Source of the DNA: Beverwykella pulmonaria
Taxonomy: Eukaryota; Ascomycota; Dothideomycetes; Pleosporales; Melanommataceae
Assembly (NCBI GenBank): GCA_001599595.1
Contig: BCHH01000010.1
Location: forward strand, 63,667 to 127,666
Length of the DNA stretch: 64,000 bases
Direction: 5' to 3'
Every line of letters begins with the position of its first letter. Position 1 is the first letter of the stretch. The notes below the pieces were generated by a model. The model ran no database searches and was not told the DNA's origin. It saw only the letters and a program-made list of their open reading frames with translations. The position numbers and the translations under genes were made by a program. Shown one piece after another: positions 32,538 through 43,831 of the stretch.

Positions 32538-33820
32538 GTTGATTGTAATGCGCGGGGGCTCGAATGTAAGGAGGAAGGCCGGTACTCAGAGTAGCGAGGA
32601 GGGAGTTGGAAAGGGAGAGGTTGGGGGCGATGTTAGGTGTGGAGTTAGGGTGTGGAGAGTACTATATAGAGCTAAAATTTACGAAGAGCGTTGATAATAA
32701 ACAAGTGAACGCGGGGCGTAAAGGTTGCGGTGTGGGGAGCTATTGTACTTGTTGCTCTGGCCGTTCCAGTGAGAGTTTTACTTCTTGGTGGTGGGCATCA
32801 CCGTCACTCACTGCCAGAGAGTCAGTGAGACGATCAACTCAATGTACAAATTGTACCAAACACCGCCACATGTCTTGCGTTTTATCCAACTTTGAAGACA
32901 ATACAGCCTCCTTCTCTAGGTCCAAGTGGTTCACGTGCGGCCGGACTTTAAAAGAGCTAATTGCACCTCAACATATTTATTTCTATGATATGTTGTGGAC
33001 AAACCGAGGTTGGGAGTTCGAACTGCTGAATGAACCTCAGAAAATTGCGGGGATTGGAACAAAAGTGCTAGTCAGAATGATAGTATTGTATGGAATCCCG
33101 GTAGCCGTACAAATGTCGTGGGCATCCATGCGAAGAACGACCCGAATTGAAGATCACGCTTTTTGCCTAATGGAGATATTTAGTATCGACATACCAATGC
33201 TCTATTAAGAAGGGAACCAGGCGTTTCTGCGCCTGCAAGAAGAAATGAAGGATATTTGTCTGAACTGGGTACGTTTCCAGGCTCCCGAGTTTTCTGTTTG
33301 ACATCAGAGTCTGAAATTCAGTGTTTCGCTAAGCCCGGTTCCCGAGAAGAAGCTCTACGTCCTACCACTTCATCATCAGATCCATGAAGAGGGGAAAATG
33401 GGAGTCTATCTTCGACAAGCTGAAATGGACTTCGATGTGCGAGCCAAGCCACGCGAATACGCATCTGCGTTGCACCTGAGGCCTTAATTAGACTTCTACG
33501 ATGCCAAAACTATCACGAGAAGTCAATCTCTAGATATGAATAGGAACTCCATATGGTTTGAGAAGCCCGGCCTTATTCAGTCCTACCGAAACTTCGGGGC
33601 GGGGATGGAAAATAATTATTGAGCTGCCAACGAAGGAAGGAAGCCAAGATTGACTGGCTTAAATCGGGAGTGGGGAGCAATTTGAGGTTAGTTTGGAGCA
33701 TACTATGACGATTGGTAGGAACAGATATTTCGATCGCCCACTAGCTAGATATATTCAATGTTTCTGTTGATTCTAGCTTAGGCACGTCTAAAAAATATTC
33801 CGTATTTCTATTTCCTATGT
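32538..33820. other. Intergenic
   Basis: Upstream region of the 876-aa gene and 3' flank of the sulfotransferase-like gene. The plus frame 32606-33208 lacks family resemblance and is not called. Confidence 0.45.
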
Positions 33821-34618
33821 TCATTTCCAAGACCACCATAACGGCACTACCGCTACCCCAACCGTCCCTAAAATAATCGCCCACCTTACCAAACCCTGCC
33901 TAATCTTCTTCTCCGCCAACCTCTGAATCGCCTCCCCATCATTGATCTTGGGAAACGGAATCCCTTCCGGCACCGGTTTTCCCAGCGCCTTACACAGTGG
34001 CTCCCACCCGTCCTTCACTGCCAAAAATACGAGTTTATCCTCGGGCACGACCTCTTTCAGCCACGCGATATGCCGATGATACGTCTTGGCTGTGACCGGA
34101 TCCCGTTCTCCGTACAGAGTAATCCACTGTTCGCGCAGCACGTTGATGTAGTCCGGGAAATGCCGCATTCCGGGCAGGGGGAGTAGAACGAATCTCAAGA
34201 ATGCCATCGTTGCCAGGCCGGCCACACCGTCCATGCTCTTGACCTATGTGTCTGGATCGCGCACCGTGCATATAACCTTCGCATTTGGATAAAGTTGGAG
34301 GAGTTCGGGGACGAGGCCCGAGGCTGGCGCATCGGTTGCTGCTGCGTAACCATCGTAGCGTTCTTTCATAAGCGAAAGGGCTTCCTTCCCGTTCGATGAT
34401 GTGCATTGCGGGTAGTGGAAGAGCTTTGTGAGGATCTTGATCTAGGATTGGATTTCGAGGGGAGGACCCATGGTTGCCTGAGTTCCGCCATGGTACACAG
34501 GGCCGTCGAGAAGAATGCGCAGGGCTTCGCTGAAGGATGCTGTGCCGGTTCGTGGAAGGCCAGCGCCAATGACTTGAAATTCTGTGCCAGGTTTGGGCGT
34601 GGAGGCTTGCGCGCCCAT
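33821..34618 (-). pseudogene. Sulfotransferase-like P-loop protein with two nonsense codons
   Basis: ATG 34618 (MGAQASTPKPG) opens a 265-codon frame matching the fungal sulfotransferase family with PAPS-binding loop GLPRTGTAS (about 21-28), then LMKERYDGYAAATDAPAS, VICTVRDPDT, and a C-terminal hydrophobic segment (VRWAIILGTVGVAVVPLWW). Two in-frame TAGs interrupt it: 34444-34442 (between LEIQS and IKILTKL) and 34246-34244 (between RDPDT and VKSMD). Relatives have Trp at the second site (DPDTWVKS), and both codons differ from TGG by one G-to-A change. Everything else is in frame from start to end, so the inactivation is probably recent. Restored length would equal that of intact relatives. Sequencing error is possible but would need to hit two Trp codons the same way. 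Confidence 0.8.
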
Positions 34619-35797
34619 GGTGTTGGCCGAAGTGAGTTTGGAGAGGGGAAGCAAATGGAAAGAAAATAGGAAAGAGCCTAAGCTGATACTTGGGGGAAAT
34701 GTCTGTCATACTTTACTTTAATGGAAGTTGACTGCGCTAGCCGGATTGGAGTAGTATGAGAAATGATTCAGGACACAGTCAGATTCAACTTTCAGCTTGA
34801 AGTCAAAAAGGGAGGAGCACCGCAACACCACCACAACTACCTTAAAACCATATGTGTAGCTCTTAAGAGCATCTACCTTCCATTTGCCTTGTCGCAATTT
34901 GGCTTAATTCCGTTCATGTTGCTTCTCACCACATCCTTCCCCACCCATCATCCCCAGCGCCTTCTTTCTTGAATTCAATACAACATCAAGACGCTAGAAA
35001 TTGAGCGGCATATGTTTCTAACCAACCAAAATTCTCGCAATCCTGATGGCGCTCTTGATCTGTCTACCATTGAAATTCCACTAGGTGAGTTCATCCATGG
35101 CAGCATCATCGACACCGATATTTTTGGGGTTGAAGTTACAAGACGAGGGTTCGCAAAAGCCGGGGAAAGGTTGCAAGGAGCATGTTCATGAATGCGCGGG
35201 TATCAATGATGGCTCTGTCGTTTAATTAATTGTGTTCGCCATGATGAACTGAATGGGCCAGCCAAGCTAATCCTAATCCGACGTCACTGAGGAAGGTGGA
35301 GCCTCTTTCCTGTTTTCCTGACGCCTCATCAGTTCATCCTCCCTCATCGTAAATTTATCATTGGCTTCAGCGGTGCGGAAAATCTAGGGATAAGACCGCT
35401 TACACGCCCATTGCCGTTAGCACATGGCGAACGGTGACTCATCAAGCAAAGTGCAACGAAATTCTCACAGTAAAAAAGGTCCAAACGAGACGTTTAAACC
35501 CATGAAATTATTTCCCTATTATCACCGTGCACAACCGTCTCGCCCATTTAACATATGCGACGAACCGTGGCTCAGCTGAGGTTGAGGCCCCTCCATTGCT
35601 CCGTATCAACTCACGCCTCTACTATCAGGCAACCACCACTTGTCAGATTTCACAACAGTCATTTTCCTTTACAGTCATCGTTATATGTATATATCCCCAC
35701 CATCCCATTTTCTCGTCCGATCTTCATTCCAAAACCTCAGTATCATACGTCTTTTCTGGCTCGACGAAACAGCCAAGTGTCCGCTTCTCACTCAATC
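34619..35797. other. Intergenic, divergent promoters
   Basis: Separates the starts of the sulfotransferase-like gene (minus) and the LRR gene (plus). A frame open from ATG 35555 joins the LRR gene in phase and would add 81 residues resembling an organellar presequence, but the ATG at 35798 is preferred. TATATATCCCC near 35686 could be a promoter element. Confidence 0.4.
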
Positions 35798-37906
35798 ATG
35801 GCTTCAGCAACAATGATATCCACTATAGAAACGCCCTCGCCAGCCCATGCCGTTCATTGGGCAGACAAAGTTCGGAATCTGCTCCTTCTTGTCGCCCCGT
35901 ACGATGATTCCGAGGACGGGCAGCTTCCAATGTCCATTTCCATTGACGAGAGCATCATGGAAGCACCGCGTCGAAAAGCTGCCAATCCTACCACTGCCGC
36001 ACTAGCCAATCAAATAGCCCAACTCCTCTATCCGTCCCCTGATAACTCCCTCGGCTCCCTGATCAAGTACGACAAAGACATTGTCAAGCTCCGACGATAT
36101 GTCCTGCAGCAGCGCAGGCGCGCTATTGAAATCGCAACAAAACGCAACGATATGATGAATTGGGACAAGCGCATCATTTCGCAGGGCAAGTGGGATCCAA
36201 TGTCCGACCCTCTGTCACTCAATGGTACCCCCAGCTTGCCGATGCCTGTCAAGATTGCCGACCATGAGACCCTAGCACCTTTCTTCGAGCATCTGCAGCT
36301 TGGCGGCACCGATGAGATCGCTTCTTCGGTGCGAGCTACTGAGGACGCCATCGAGGTCGAGGAGCCGTACTATGGCACAAAGACTCTGGAGTTTGAGAAA
36401 GGTGTGGTCTACTCTGACCGTCGTATGGACCTGTGCAAAATGGTCCTGGGCCCAACAAACATCGGCGACCTGATCGAGAGCCTGAAAACTAATACCTTTA
36501 TCACGCACTTCCTCCTCGGAAACAACATCATCGGTCCCTATGGAGCGAAATGCATTGCGGACTTCCTCAAAGAGTTTCCCAATCGCATGGATACCTGGTA
36601 TCTCGCCGGAAACTGCATCGACGCTGCCAGCTTCAACCTTCTGGTCGATGAGTGGGTGCAATCAACTTCAGTCACCAATATCTGGCTGAAACGGAATCCT
36701 CTGGGCCCATCTAGCGCTGCAAATCTATACAGGTTAATCACGCAGACACCGAACCTGCGAACCCTGGATCTCGACCAGACTGAGCTGGGCGATGCCGGTG
36801 TCGCTGAACTTTTCTCCAAATTGGCAGCACATCACCCAACAACGACTATGCTCCCTCTGCGACATCTTTACCTAAACGGTGTTGGTATCGGTGTCAAGGG
36901 TGCCGCCGCTATCGCAGCCTATCTGGCGTCTCCTCATTGCACTTTACACTCTCTGTACGCCTCAAATAATCCCGTGGGTTCTGATGGTGTTGCTGAACTT
37001 GCACGCGCTTTGAAAGAGAATAAGAGCCTTGCTCGATTGACGCTAGCATCTGTTGGCATGGGAGATGAGGGTGCGACATCTCTATGTGAGGCCTTGTACG
37101 AGAATACAACCATGTCTGCGCTTGATATCGGTCAGAGCTTCGCAACACCAGATCTTGGAATGAGGTATGTTGTTCCCTTCATCTCCCCTGTCTCCTTCAT
37201 CTACTTATCATCCTCGCCTCTTGGATAGAGAGGGTACAAGAGAATTGATTAGCCACTCACCGGCCCTACTGTACCTATCAGCTAGAAACATGAGACCTTG
37301 GTCCTGTTTCGATTCGGATATTTCGCTTGCTAACAACCTCCTAGGTACAATTGGGTTACCGACCGCAGCTCCTACGCCATCCACAATTTGCTCACCTCTT
37401 CCCACTGCAAGCTCAACTACCTCAACATCGGTCAGTGCGCCATGACTAACACCGGCCTCAACGAGGTCCTAAGCGCAATTCTCGACTCAACTACTTTGCT
37501 CTTCTTCGTCAGTAAGACGATCTGGCCACAATCCAAAGCCGCTGCGGCCGTGGCTGCTAGCCAGGAACACGTACGCCTCAACAAACTTGTACAGAACACA
37601 CTGGTTGCCAACGTCAAGCGCCTCTATGGTCCTGACATGACGTACTACGAATTTATGGAGAAAGAAAAGCGCTGGCTCGTCAATGATAAAACTGATGTGC
37701 GTAAAATTGATTCCGTATATCGCAATCGCGATGCTGGGCTGGCGCGGCGTGGGCTCATGAAGCTTGATAAGCTTTGGGATGAGAATGATGAGACGTTGAA
37801 GGAGGTCATGAAGGGTGCTGTCGGGCCCGTGTGCACAAAGAGACTCAATGCTGTTGGGCCTACGTGCTCGATTCGGAAAAGTCGGGCTCCAATGACCGAA
37901 CTTTGA
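35798..37906 (+). CDS. Leucine-rich-repeat protein (ribonuclease-inhibitor type)
   Basis: Two exons, 35798-37164 and 37345-37906 (642 aa), separated by a 180-nt intron with GTATGT donor, GCTAAC branch and CTAG acceptor. Start at MASATMISTI; an upstream in-frame ATG at 35555 is possible. After a charged N-terminal region (about 1-220) come about eight LRRs of the RNase-inhibitor type: THFLLGNNIIGPYGAKCIAD, RTLDLDQTELGDAGVAELFS, RHLYLNGVGIGVKGAAAIAA, ARLTLASVGMGDEGATSLCE, LNYLNIGQCAMTNTGLNEVL. The C-terminus (from about 520) is helical and basic. Such proteins act as binding platforms; the partner is unknown. No NACHT or other effector domain is present, and no membrane segment. Confidence 0.88.
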
Positions 37907-38223
37907 GTGCCGGCTGGTGGCTGAGGAGCGAGGATTCAGTGGGGAACCCTCGACAGAAAAATCTGGGGAGCGGTAAATAGGATCGAAGGCACACTAGATC
38001 GTTCCACTGTATCCGTTAGAGAGCACTTGGCTTTCCTAATTCAAATATTTTGGGCCTGACTTCCTCTTAGGAACGAACCTAATATCGGTGTCATGGATCT
38101 CTCGGCGTCTTTTCCCTAGTCAATTGTCACGTGCGCCCACTGTTCAAAGACCTTTCTGTCCCATGCTAAGCAATTCTCTCCAGCTTACCTGATGCAATGT
38201 GCTGCCGCTTTGGCTGACTCATG

Positions 38224-38560
38224 TGTCGGCCTGTGGGTTACATGATGAGTCACCTCGATATTTGCTCATGTGACTCACTTCTATGTTTGTGTTCACTATC
38301 TTGGCAGGCTCTTAGCGTGCTTGGTAAGACTATAGATGTAAGCTGAATTGTGGAGGAAAGAGTATGAAGATGTGTATTGTATGTGAAGTATGTACAGCTG
38401 ATATATATATGACGGACTGATTAGTCAGTGGCATGTCCACGTGACATATGGTGTCCTGGGCTTACAATAGATATTTCTTCGGTATCTCCTCCTCTGTAGA
38501 ATCAATACCAATCATCACTCTCTCAATCTACTTCGTCACATCACGACATCATGGATGGCG
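38224..38560 (+). mobile_element. LTR-like repeat family B, copy 3, split by a family A insertion
   Basis: Begins TGTCGGCCTGTGGGTTACAT and carries the ordered family B landmarks. It is interrupted after GGTAAGACTATAGA (38336) by the 130-bp family A element and resumes at 38467 with ATAGATATTTCTTCGG, continuing through CTCTCAATCTACTTCGTCAC. Copies 1 and 2 near 10 kb are uninterrupted at this point. The right end of the family B unit could not be fixed. Confidence 0.75.
38337..38466 (+). mobile_element. Solo-LTR-like insertion, family A (nested)
   Basis: 130 bp, ends TGTAAGC...GCTTACA, flanked by the 5-bp direct duplication ATAGA (38332-38336 and 38467-38471). It is about 90% identical by eye to the copy upstream of the NLR gene, and contains GGACTGATTAGTCAGTGG and a CCACGTGACAT box. 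Orientation is opposite to that copy. Confidence 0.9.
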
Positions 38561-38759
38561 TAACATACAGCCTGAAAACTCCACACTTCTGCTTACAGTA
38601 CAAATGTGCAGAATGAAGGTAGGCTACATGTTGCACTCTCACAACTTTGCCAACACTCCAGTTGTAGCACGCCGCAATCATATTCAAGCCATTACCATCC
38701 TCTCCCAGAGTCAGGTGTATGTCAAGGCCATCCTCAGCTACAACCGCGGCAACCACTTG

Positions 38760-39035
38760 GTTATCTTGTAATACAACCCGCTTTCAACTCTCTGCTCAAA
38801 TAGCTGCCCATCACACTTCGCATTTAGGTTCTATAGCGTATTTACTAGACCACTATGTGATCTGGTATGTGTATTATTGTCTTTGGTCATTTATAGGATT
38901 TCTTAGTTATCTTTTCCCGACATATATATGTCTCAGCATGGCTATGAGCATTCCACGTATTGTTTTATAAGCTAACTTTTGTGACGGGCAGCTATTTGAG
39001 CGAAGAGCTGAAAGAGGGTTGTATTACAAGGTAAC
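38760..39035. repeat. Inverted repeat, 55-bp arms
   Basis: Arms 38760-38814 and 38981-39035 are reverse complements with about seven mismatches (shared core CTTGTAATACAACC and CTCAAATAGCTGCCC). The spacer is 166 bp. The right arm runs on into GGTGCCGAGATGAGGTAACTC and TCATGTGATGGGGTCGTCAC to AACAACA (39150), a sequence with the look of a short LTR (TGTATTACA...AACAACA). The spacer segment with CTTAGTTATCTTTTCCCGAC to TATTGTTTTAT recurs in diverged form at about 41765-41850. Confidence 0.65.
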
Positions 39036-39263
39036 TAGGTGCCGAGATGAGGTAACTCGGCAGCGTGGTTATATACACGGAATAAGCGCGGTCATGTGAT
39101 GGGGTCGTCACAATTTGTATCTTGTACAGTCCAGCAACTGAATTAACAACATAATTTAAGTGGCGAATGGCTCTACAATTGATCAAGTTGTTCAGGCTTG
39201 TTATTTTGCCCGGCTACGGAATCAGGATTAGTTTTGTCCCTTCGCCAGTTAACAGTCCGCCGT

Positions 39264-41988
39264 GCGGCGGTTAAGGGGTGAAGGGACAAAAAGAATCTTG
39301 GCTCCGGAAAATCAAAAATTTTACCGTACATGAAAATATTATCCTCATCAACCTTCCACCCTATCTACAATAACATTTGATTAGTTGTGCCAAACTACCC
39401 AACATGCCCAGTAAGCCTAATTTTAGCTGTTTATTGTTTTTGTAGCTAACCCTATAGGTGGACGACCCCCAATTGACCTTGCTCAGCACCAGCTTGAGAT
39501 GGTTGGGCTCTTCCAAGAGGGCCTTACTTTTGAACAAATAACTGAATACATGCAAGAGGAGTATGCTATGCGTGTAACCTCTCGTACGATTAAACGGCGA
39601 TTCCGGAACTGGAAGGTTAATCGACGGATACCTACAGAGATCGAAGAGAACGTAAAGAATCGGATCCAAGTATTGTTTTTTGAGGTCGGCCTTGAGGATA
39701 AAGACATGCTTTCTGCACTCCAAAGTGAAGGGAATAATATTACAAAAAACACCCTTGTACGACTGCGCTTTGAGCTTGGTTTAAGGAGGCGATTCCGAGG
39801 TCTTGAACAACAACAGCAAGCAGACGAACTCGTACGAAGACTTGTTGCCCAGGAACTCCAAAAACGTGCTATTGATGGCTACGAACGAGGCTTTCTATAC
39901 ACACATTTCCGACAGCGAGGCCATATTATTGCTCGGGATCGATTATTCCAGGCTTCTCGTACACTTAACCCTGATGCAGTTGAGCGCTGCAAGCGGGATC
40001 TCCAACGGCACCAGGGAGAGTACATTGTCCCTGGCCCGAATTTTGTTTGGTCTATTGATGGATACGTTGAGTTAAAACCATACGGAGTAGAGGTTTATGC
40101 TTGTATTGACGCATATTCTCGATACATAGTATGGGTGTATGTAGGGATATCAGCCTGCACAGCTGTGAACTGCGTCGGCCAGTTCCTGGAAACCCTTGAG
40201 ACTATTGGGCAACAACCACGATTTGTACGATCTGATCGTGAAGGGGAGACAGTTATGTTAGCAGATGCACACTTTGAGCTCCAATCCTCAGTAGAGCCAG
40301 ACCTTGAATTTCAGGACTGTTATATGCACGGCACAAGCACAGCAAACCAAAGGAGAAAGGCCTGGTGGCAGCAACTATCGAAAGGTTTTCTCTTCCAGTG
40401 GCAGGTGAGTCTTTCGTACAGTGTTTTAAAAGCTTATAGTTAACTCTATTGTGGAATTACTTCCATAGTTTACGGACACAGAACCTCTTCTCAAAGGACA
40501 ACCTAGCTGATCAGATCAGCTTGTACGCCATATACATCCCAGTTCTTAGAGAAGAGATCTACAAGTTCGTACGACTATGGAACACCCATATGATCCGGAA
40601 GCAGAAGAACCGCCCTAATGCTGATGTTGGGAAGCCCTATATGTTATACAACTATCCAGGAGCCCATGTGCAGAATTGGGGGCTATCCTTTGACCCTAAT
40701 CAACTACTTACTATTAAAAGAAGCGTTGAGGGTTGGGAGATAGATGCTATTCTTCCAGCAGAGACTCTACGTTGGTGCAAGGATACACTTCAGGCCCTAG
40801 ATTTTGATCCGCAAGCCTCTCCTCCAGATTCTACAACACCTTTCCTTGATGTATATCTCCAGCTCCGCGAAAGGGCACAATCTTACATTGATAATGGCTT
40901 TAATCCGCCCCTTTCTTTGCTAAAGCCATCTGTTGGAGAACGCAATTGGCAGGTATAGATGTTCTACAAAGCTGTTTATTACATATTAACGCAGAACAGG
41001 GAAATTTAGCAAGTGTTCAACATGTTGATCTTGAGAATGACAACTTAGATGATGATCTAGATGAAGGTATGTTTAGATAGGTTATATTTGAGGAATATCT
41101 TAGTTAATAGATTTTCAAGATTCACGATCACCAGAGAGCTAGGTAGATATCTTTTTTCAGGAAGTGCAGGTGGAGGAGGAGGAAGAGCTAGAAGAGCTAG
41201 AAGAAAATTTATACAGGTTACCAGCTAAAGAAGTAACAGAGGTCCGCATACAATCGTACAGGCGATTTCTTCACTATGCTAGATGCATCTCACTCTTCTC
41301 TTAGTGGAATGGTGCATGTTCTAACTAAGTCTATAATGGCCATAGTGTCACGGTATATATGTTATTCTATACGCACCTCACCCTATTGGGTTCACTGCAC
41401 CTTTTTAGGTAGCGCTGGTCGAGTGGTATAGAGCTTGCTCCTGACACATAGGGCCAGCTGGCTGCTCTTACTATGGTAATGACAACCGCAAGCTCTCGTA
41501 CAACGACTATATTCTAGACCTTAAGGGTCATAGCTCTTAGTCTCCCCAGTCTACCAAGGGTAGCAACAACATTGATAGCCGTGCTGGTGGTCCACGCCGC
41601 TCTGGCAGGACTACAGGTGATGCGTAGCTGTCGCTTTTGCTGTTGTATAACCTAGATTGCTATGCGATCTAGCCTCCAGGTTCTGTCTGTGTCGTACGGC
41701 CTCTCCATCTTCAACATTTCTCTGCTAGGTATGAGTTAACCTTAGTTATTCCTGCTTGGCTAGTCTTCCTAGTTACCTTTTACGGGCATACATTGCAAGG
41801 GAACAGCTCTCTAGCATGTCTATGAACATTAACCCTACCGTATTATTTACCAACTAACCAATCATACGATGTAGTAAGCATGTATGGCTAAAAATAGTCG
41901 TGGTTGTGGTGGGTTTCAGGTCCTTGATTTTCGGTTTTCGATTTTCCAGAGCGAAAATTCTTTTACCTCTACCCTTTGACCGTCTGCC
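39264..41988 (+). mobile_element. DNA transposon with integrase-type transposase and imperfect TIRs
   Basis: Left end 39264-39325 and right end 41988-41935 are imperfect inverted repeats. The best block is GAATCTTGGCTCCGGAAAATC on the left against GAATTTTCGCTCTGGAAAATC on the right (3 mismatches in 21), preceded by CGGTTAAGGGGTG against CGGTCAAAGGGTAG. The element is about 2.7 kb and holds one gene (39404-41142). Outside the left end, 39232-39263 mirrors the same end (TTTTGTCCCTTC against GAAGGGACAAAA), i.e. a second, inverted copy of the terminus abuts it. Target duplications were not identified. Confidence 0.6.
39404..41142 (+). CDS. Integrase-core (rve/DDE) transposase, catalytic Glu replaced
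   Basis: Proposed exons 39404-39410, 39446-40404, 40440-40952, 41000-41066, 41111-41142 (525 aa), with introns of 35, 35, 47 and 44 nt; the 7-nt first exon is a prediction from splice sites. N-terminal helix-turn-helix-like region (MVGLFQEGLTFEQITEYMQE, TSRTIKRRFRNWKVNRRIP) precedes the integrase fold: FVWSIDGYVELKPYGVEVYA (first Asp), IDAYSRYIVWVYV, FVRSDREGETVM (second Asp). The third acidic residue should lie in GTSTANQRIEAWW of relatives, but here it reads GTSTANQRRKAWW, so the Glu is Lys. The rest to RLWNTHMIRKQKNRPNADVG and LYNYPGAHVQNWGLSF is conserved. The enzyme is probably dead while the frame is still open. Superfamily (IS3EU- or Ginger-like) is not settled. Confidence 0.75.
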
Positions 41989-42790
41989 ATACCCACCCTG
42001 CGTTCTTTAATCCATCTACTTTTGCGTGCTTAATCTGACCCTGCATAGTCTTTTCCGCATAGTCAACAAATGGGGCTGTTTGTTCTGCGTCCTTACCATT
42101 AACAAGATCACCAGAAGGCCGACTCGCAGGCACAATATCCAACCATAGTGAAAAACCGAGAGCTAGTGCCGAAGCGGTTGAGTTTTTCCCTAGCGGCGTA
42201 ATGCCCCTGTGCCCAATATCTGAGCCACGCGAAAGGCAAATACATCTTGACCCTGCAGATAAAACTGTAAACATTACACCTAATAAGCTGATTGTTTTGT
42301 CCTTCTAATGAAACTGCCTACTGTTCCGCTAGCGTTTTTTCTCAACATTGAAGTTGCTCACACAAAACTGACAGCGGCACATCACGGCTTAAATATCAAT
42401 GTCACATACGTCTACGCAGGCAAATAAAAGAAGAGAATTGATGATATGCTGTGAAATTATTACTGGTGTATTATTTTGTCCGCAAAACGAAGCAGATATA
42501 TTTTGAACAGGCCAAAGCACCCGAAAAGCCATATAGGAAATTATTGTACATACTTTTGATAACTTACAGTAAGTGGGGATATCGAAACTTTTGCAGCCAA
42601 ATGATTCCGGAAATGGAACGCCAAAAATACGCCAAAGTTTCGCGAGCCTAATGCGGCTACAAATATGTACAGCTGGTGATTCTTTTGTATCTTTTGAACA
42701 AGTAGTGTGAGGCTAATGATTCGGGTAAGCGTGATCTCTTAAGATATCTAAAGTCTGGTCAAGAAGACTTAGTGTCTGGTGCCCATAATC
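41143..42790. other. 3' part of the transposon and intergenic DNA
   Basis: Up to 41988 this is non-coding transposon sequence. On the minus strand 42274-41969 an ATG frame of 101 codons (MFTVLSAGSRCICLSRGSDI to WQTVKG) overlaps the transposon end; it resembles nothing known and is not called as a gene. 42300-42790 shows no gene. Confidence 0.4.
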
Positions 42791-43831
42791 TCAGGGGGAT
42801 GCGACAATCAGGCTCTGGACTGAGGTCTCAACTTCGCCCCAGCACCAGAGGCACATTAGTCGAGCAGAGGCTTCGACGATTTCCTGTCCGCAGATGCATT
42901 TTGAGAAAACAGTGTGGTGTAACGAATCCTGGGCCCGTTCTTCATCTTTGTAACATTTGAGACACAACCAGCGGTCAAGAAACCGTTTCTTCAATGTGCA
43001 GTGACATTGCATGTGAGGATCTTGATGTCGTGCTGCCTGTGTCCCGAAGCAATCATTGCAGATTAGGCGCTTTCGATTTTCGGTGACTTCCCAGAATGCT
43101 TGGATTACGGGAGATGGATGGGGTAAATTGGATGCGTACGTGACTTTGAGTTGACCGATACCTAAATCAGTATTGATGATTTCGTCGATCGACTCTAGAG
43201 CAGCGAAAAGTTCCGATCCGAGAGGGGAATCCAGGATGCCTTGGTCGTGATGCGATGTGTAGTCCCAGCGAGCACCCAATTCAGTTTCGCCGAGATGTGC
43301 TGGGCTCAATATTCCCATTTCCGGAGGGCTGAGTAGAACGAAACCGCTAAAGTTCGGCAGCTCGTCTTCCTCGTCTGGGGCCTGGACGATGCTTTGATAG
43401 ACGCAGTGGATCCGGCACTCGTCACAAGTAGTGACACCACATGTAACACAGGACTTTGACTTGATGTCAATGTCAGTGGCTTGAGTCCCACATTTGGTAT
43501 TCTCGGTGCAATGGAATAAATCGTAGAACAACGACTTCTTGTGGTACTGATTCCTGATCTGAACCCCGGTGCCATCGCAGTCCATCTTTTTCAATAGATT
43601 CAACCGACTCTCTTTTCTCGGGAAGATGGCCTTGTAGGCAGCTCGCGATGTTGCGGCTAAGGAGTAAAGATCGGCTGGGAAGAGATGTGACGTAATGGAC
43701 TCCAAGAGACCGTATTGAGCCAGGATTTGGACGAAAAGGCATGCTTCCTTAAATCCATCTCTTCCTCCTTCCATGCAGAGCTTCTTCTGGGTGTCGGCGC
43801 CCACCAGGAGCTGCGAACATCTCCGCTTCAT
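42791..43831 (-). CDS. F-box-like, cysteine-rich protein
   Basis: ATG 43831, one exon, 346 aa. Residues about 35-75 (AQYGLLESITSHLFPADLYS, LAATSRAAYKAIF) have the L-x-x-L...F..DL..L...SRA pattern of an F-box. Several Cys pairs follow: CVTCGVTTCDECRIHC (about 130), ICNDCFG (about 262), CHCTLKKRFLDRWLCLKCY (about 280-300), CICGQEI and LMCLWCWGE near the C-terminus, suggesting bound zinc. Proteins with this layout are common in filamentous fungi and are taken as SCF substrate adaptors; the target is unknown. A minus-strand frame of about 116 codons (44183-43833, MNYAMLSRNSS) ends two nt upstream of this ATG; it might be a 5' exon or chance. Confidence 0.72.
   Translation of the reverse strand: MKRRCSQLLVGADTQKKLCMEGGRDGFKEACLFVQILAQYGLLESITSHLFPADLYSLAATSRAAYKAIFPRKESRLNLLKKMDCDGTGVQIRNQYHKKSLFYDLFHCTENTKCGTQATDIDIKSKSCVTCGVTTCDECRIHCVYQSIVQAPDEEDELPNFSGFVLLSPPEMGILSPAHLGETELGARWDYTSHHDQGILDSPLGSELFAALESIDEIINTDLGIGQLKVTYASNLPHPSPVIQAFWEVTENRKRLICNDCFGTQAARHQDPHMQCHCTLKKRFLDRWLCLKCYKDEERAQDSLHHTVFSKCICGQEIVEASARLMCLWCWGEVETSVQSLIVASP

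Noticed and set aside
31632..32594. 320-codon plus-strand frame
   Set aside because: Antisense to the 876-aa gene, no family resemblance, overlaps its best-folded part.
32606..33208. 200-codon plus frame
   Set aside because: No ATG in good context, no domain, cysteine- and serine-rich by chance composition; lies upstream of a divergent gene.
41411..41480. tRNA-like start (AGCGCTGGTCGAGTGGTATAG) with a good A-box
   Set aside because: No B-box (GGTTCGANNCC) follows within 100 bp and no cloverleaf can be folded.
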